Assembly: GCA_900550465.1 (NCBI GenBank)
Contig: URSC01000002.1
Coordinates: 124,001-188,000, forward strand
Direction of reading: 5' to 3'
Length of the DNA stretch: 64,000 nt
Origin: an uncultured Alistipes sp.
Lineage (GTDB): Bacteria > Bacteroidota > Bacteroidia > Bacteroidales > UBA932
The position numbers and the translations under genes were made by a program. The notes below the pieces were generated by a model. It had not been told where the DNA came from and did no database searches. It was given only the letters and a program-made list of their open reading frames with translations. Positions 61,755-64,000 of this stretch are shown here, piece by piece (position 1 is the first letter of the stretch; each line of letters opens with the position of its first letter).

Positions 61755-62057
61755 ATGGACCTGAACATCAGTATTGAAAACGGGAAGACGCAGGCCAGGG
61801 TGACCGGTCGGCTGGACACCATCAACTCGGACGAATTCGAGAAAAAAATGGCACCTCTGCTGGAGGGAGGCAATCCTGACATTGAGCTCGACTGTTCGGA
61901 GCTGGAATACATCAGCAGCTCCGGCCTCAGGCTGTTCCTCACACTTCAGAAAAGTGTCAACGCCAGGGGTGGAAAACTGGTCATCAAGAACATGAACAAT
62001 CAGATTAAGGAGATATTCAACATGACCGGATTCTCCAGAATCATGACCATCATCTAA
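61755..62057 (+). CDS. STAS-domain anti-sigma-factor-antagonist-like protein
   Basis: 100 residues, one STAS domain like SpoIIAA/RsbV. The phosphorylation loop reads LEYISSSGLRLFL; alignment with the SpoIIAA DSSG site points to Ser55. It is the likely target of the kinase and phosphatase domains encoded just upstream. No sigma factor or separate anti-sigma gene is near, so the output is unknown. The 3' end overlaps the convergent ispD by eight bases. Confidence 0.92.
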   Translation: MDLNISIENGKTQARVTGRLDTINSDEFEKKMAPLLEGGNPDIELDCSELEYISSSGLRLFLTLQKSVNARGGKLVIKNMNNQIKEIFNMTGFSRIMTII

Positions 62058-62757
62058 GACATCCCGAATCAATCAGTGCCGCAGCAAGGGCCATGTCGTC
62101 CGGTGCGGTCAGTTTTATGTTGAAGCGGCTTCCCTGGCAGAAATGCAGGGGAACGCCGTTTTTTTCTACCACCGAGGCGTCATCAGTGAACTCCCGCGAA
62201 TACGGCTGTCCATAGGCCCGTTTCAGCACCTCGGTATGAAAGACCTGCGGAGTCTGTACCAGACGATAGATACTCCGGTCCACAATCCTGGAGACACCCC
62301 ACTCCGTTCCGTCCTGAGCTGACCCGGCTGAGAATGTCCGCATGGAATCAGCTACCGGAATGACAGGAACGACTGCCGGATACTCCTCCGCCTCATCGTA
62401 AAGTGCGGCAATATCCCCGAGTCTCAGCAAGGGACGCACTCCGTCGTGCACGGCCACCGATGCTCCCTCCGGAAGATATTTCATGGCCTTCCTCACGGAA
62501 TGGAAGCGAGTAAAGCCGCCAGTCACGAGCACATGCGGAAAAACAAAATTGTTTTTATAACAGTATTCCAGCCACATATCTTTTATAGACTCATTGATTG
62601 AGATGATAATCCTCACTTCGAAGGGCTGACTTAGGAAAAGTTCCACCGTCCAGCGCAGAACTGGCTTGCCGCAGAGGTCCAGCATCTGCTTGGGCAGCTC
62701 AGAACCCATTCTGGAGCCGGTTCCTCCGGCCGGTATGATGACATATCTTTCGCGCAT
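62050..62757 (-). CDS. ispD: 2-C-methyl-D-erythritol 4-phosphate cytidylyltransferase
   Basis: 235 residues from the ATG at 62757 (an ATG nine codons upstream is less likely because it crosses the promoter's expected start site). Motifs: VIIPAGGTGSRMGSELPKQM at the N-terminus, VAVHDGVRPLL in the middle and QTPQVFHTEVLKRAY, then FTDDASVVEKNG. It makes CDP-methylerythritol in the MEP isoprenoid pathway in the cytosol. It is divergent from purH and overlaps the STAS gene end. Confidence 0.94.
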   Translation of the reverse strand: MRERYVIIPAGGTGSRMGSELPKQMLDLCGKPVLRWTVELFLSQPFEVRIIISINESIKDMWLEYCYKNNFVFPHVLVTGGFTRFHSVRKAMKYLPEGASVAVHDGVRPLLRLGDIAALYDEAEEYPAVVPVIPVADSMRTFSAGSAQDGTEWGVSRIVDRSIYRLVQTPQVFHTEVLKRAYGQPYSREFTDDASVVEKNGVPLHFCQGSRFNIKLTAPDDMALAAALIDSGCLR

Positions 62758-62781
62758 GGGGATATATTGAAATAATTTTCC

Positions 62782-62789
62782 CAAATGTA
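62782..62789 (-). promoter_or_regulatory. -7 box (TACATTTG) of ispD
   Basis: The minus strand reads TACATTTG 24 bases before the ispD ATG. The spacing to any TTTG upstream is not convincing. Confidence 0.5.
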
Positions 62790-62811
62790 CTACTTATATG
62801 GCATTAATTAC

Positions 62812-62819
62812 TATTTTTG
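62812..62819 (+). promoter_or_regulatory. -7 box (TATTTTTG) of purH
   Basis: An exact TAnnTTTG match 50 bases before the purH ATG at 62870. No purine riboswitch-like fold was recognised in the leader. Confidence 0.5.
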
Positions 62820-62869
62820 TGACTTGATAAAGCAAAAAACGAATATAACAAATCAGTTATCCACCCTAT

Positions 62870-64000
62870 ATGAACAGCGACAGAACGATTCGTAGAGCAC
62901 TTATCTCCGTGTACGATAAGAATCTCATCCTAGACATTGCAAATGAGCTGGTTAGCCTGGGTGTGGAGATACTCTCCACGGGGGGCACGCAGCACTATCT
63001 CACAGACCATAACATTCCTGTTACAGCGGTCGAGGACGTGACAGGATATCCCTCCATCTTCGGAGGACGCGTGAAGACCCTCCATCCGAAGGTGATGGGA
63101 GGCATCCTCTACCGCAGGGAGGAGGCCGGCGACCTCGAGGAGAGGGAAAAATATGAGATTCCCGGTATCGACCTGGTCATCGTGGACCTCTACCCCTTCG
63201 AGGAGTACGTCGCCAAGGGTGCCACTGAGGAGGAAATCATCGAGAAGATCGACATAGGAGGCATCACCCTCATCCGCGCCGCCGCGAAGAACTTCCGCGA
63301 CGTGATCATTGTTCCGGGAAAGGACTCATACGCTGACCTCCTGGAGCTGCTGCGCACGAAGAAGGGAGTTTCCTCCATAGAGGACCGCCGCCGCTTCGCC
63401 GCCAAGGCCTTCCTCAAGAGCTCCGGCTATGACACCCACATCTTCCAGTATTTCAACCGCAAGGAAGGGATACCGGCATTCACTGCCAGCGAGACCCGCC
63501 CCACCCACCTGCGCTACGGCGAGAATCCCCACCAGAAGGCCATGTTCTACGGTTCGGAGGACGCACTGCCCGAGCAGCTGCACGGCAAGGAAATCTCCTA
63601 CAACAACATGCTGGACATCGAGGCCGCACTCGAACTGATTTCCGACTTCGACCGTACCGCCGTAGCCGTGATAAAGCACAACAACGCCTGCGGATGTGCA
63701 GAGGGAGCGACCGTCCTGGAAGCCTGGAACGCAGCCCTGGAGGCGGACCCCGTATCGGCATTCGGAGGAATCATCGTTTCCAACAGGCCGATAGACAAGG
63801 CGACCGCCGAGGAGATGCACAAGATATTCTTCGAGGTTGTCATTGCTCCGGACTATTCACCTGAAGCATTGGAGATACTCGAGGGCAAGAAGAACCGCAT
63901 CATCCTGCGCAGCGCCTCGGCCCGTCCCTCGGCAGTGAAGTTCCGCTCGATGCTCGGCGGCGTGCTCGTTCAGGACAGGGATACCTTCAAGGAGTCTCCC
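62870..64000 (+). CDS. purH: Bifunctional AICAR formyltransferase/IMP cyclohydrolase, 5' part
   Basis: 377 codons are visible of an expected 500 or so; the gene runs off the window. The N-terminal IMP cyclohydrolase (MGS-like) domain has RRALISVYDKN, STGGTQHYL, TGYPSIFGGRVKTLHPKVMG and GIDLVIVDLYPFE. The transformylase part begins after residue 200 with LRYGENPHQKAMFYG and VIKHNNACGCAEG, which holds the catalytic Lys-His. It performs the last two steps of purine synthesis. It is divergent from ispD. Confidence 0.96.
   Translation, partial: MNSDRTIRRALISVYDKNLILDIANELVSLGVEILSTGGTQHYLTDHNIPVTAVEDVTGYPSIFGGRVKTLHPKVMGGILYRREEAGDLEEREKYEIPGIDLVIVDLYPFEEYVAKGATEEEIIEKIDIGGITLIRAAAKNFRDVIIVPGKDSYADLLELLRTKKGVSSIEDRRRFAAKAFLKSSGYDTHIFQYFNRKEGIPAFTASETRPTHLRYGENPHQKAMFYGSEDALPEQLHGKEISYNNMLDIEAALELISDFDRTAVAVIKHNNACGCAEGATVLEAWNAALEADPVSAFGGIIVSNRPIDKATAEEMHKIFFEVVIAPDYSPEALEILEGKKNRIILRSASARPSAVKFRSMLGGVLVQDRDTFKESP

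Noticed and set aside
62820..62869. Purine riboswitch in the purH leader
   Set aside because: The leader is about 50 bases and AT-rich, too short for the fold and without the expected conserved bases.
1..64000. tRNA, rRNA, IS transposase or integrase genes
   Set aside because: None was recognised on either strand; the inverted-end elements carry no transposase.

Overview
The window reads as a chromosome segment of a GC-rich member of the Bacteroidales. The evidence is a SusC/SusD/SusE outer-membrane glycan system, GH92 and GH97 enzymes, an NVEALA peptide with its six-bladed propeller lipoprotein, BACON-domain and many other lipoproteins, and promoters of the Bacteroidetes type (TAnnTTTG box, sometimes with TTTG about 20 bases upstream) with little Shine-Dalgarno signal. 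A Rikenellaceae/Alistipes-like host is a guess from base composition and gene style only. No rRNA, tRNA, CRISPR array, IS transposase or phage gene was seen.

Layout. 1-2000: truncated AAA/DUF4143 ATPase, a 23-bp tandem repeat and a glycosyltransferase. 2350-8560: short UvrA-like protein, GH92 mannosidase, second DUF4143 ATPase. 8558-15775: accessory stretch with a three-gene minus-strand operon (thioredoxin-like lipoprotein, NVEALA peptide, propeller lipoprotein) divergent from a signal peptidase I and a DUF4922-SpoIID fusion, a repeat-rich gap of 680 bases and another propeller lipoprotein. 15930-24600: AmpG-like permease, cation/proton antiporter, NamZ-type muramidase, two lipoproteins and a RhuM protein. 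24737-40748: a complete starch utilisation locus on the minus strand, in transcription order SLC45-type permease, SusC, SusD, SusE, SusG, small lipoprotein, SusB (GH97), GH13 lipoprotein, SusA-like GH13. 40906-47101: a LytTR regulator divergent from that locus, a convergent LytS-type kinase with a small membrane partner, then DPE2-like MalQ and a dicarboxylate-type symporter. 47139-58424: a lipoprotein, RadA, a serine hydrolase, Lrp regulator, topoisomerase I, PBP1A, Ddl, PrmC. 58435-62057: a partner-switching module (periplasmic NMT1-like binding protein, membrane sensor with PP2C phosphatase and RsbW-like kinase domains, STAS protein). 62050-64000: IspD and the start of PurH.

How it fits together. 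Starch is captured and cut at the surface by SusCDEG, oligosaccharides are processed by GH97/GH13 enzymes, the permease imports products and MalQ rearranges maltose and glucans. No SusR is present. A direct repeat with 21-bp period in the divergent promoter region looks like a LytTR operator, so the adjacent two-component pair is the best candidate controller. A second theme is cell wall synthesis and recycling (AmpG, NamZ, SpoIID fusion, serine hydrolase, PBP1A, Ddl).

The least explained signals are non-coding: short palindromes spaced at exactly 39 bp (or 78) in four clusters, two 173/174-bp inverted-terminal elements with an internal hairpin at the same offset, and two 34-nt hairpins in the same orientation to the next gene.
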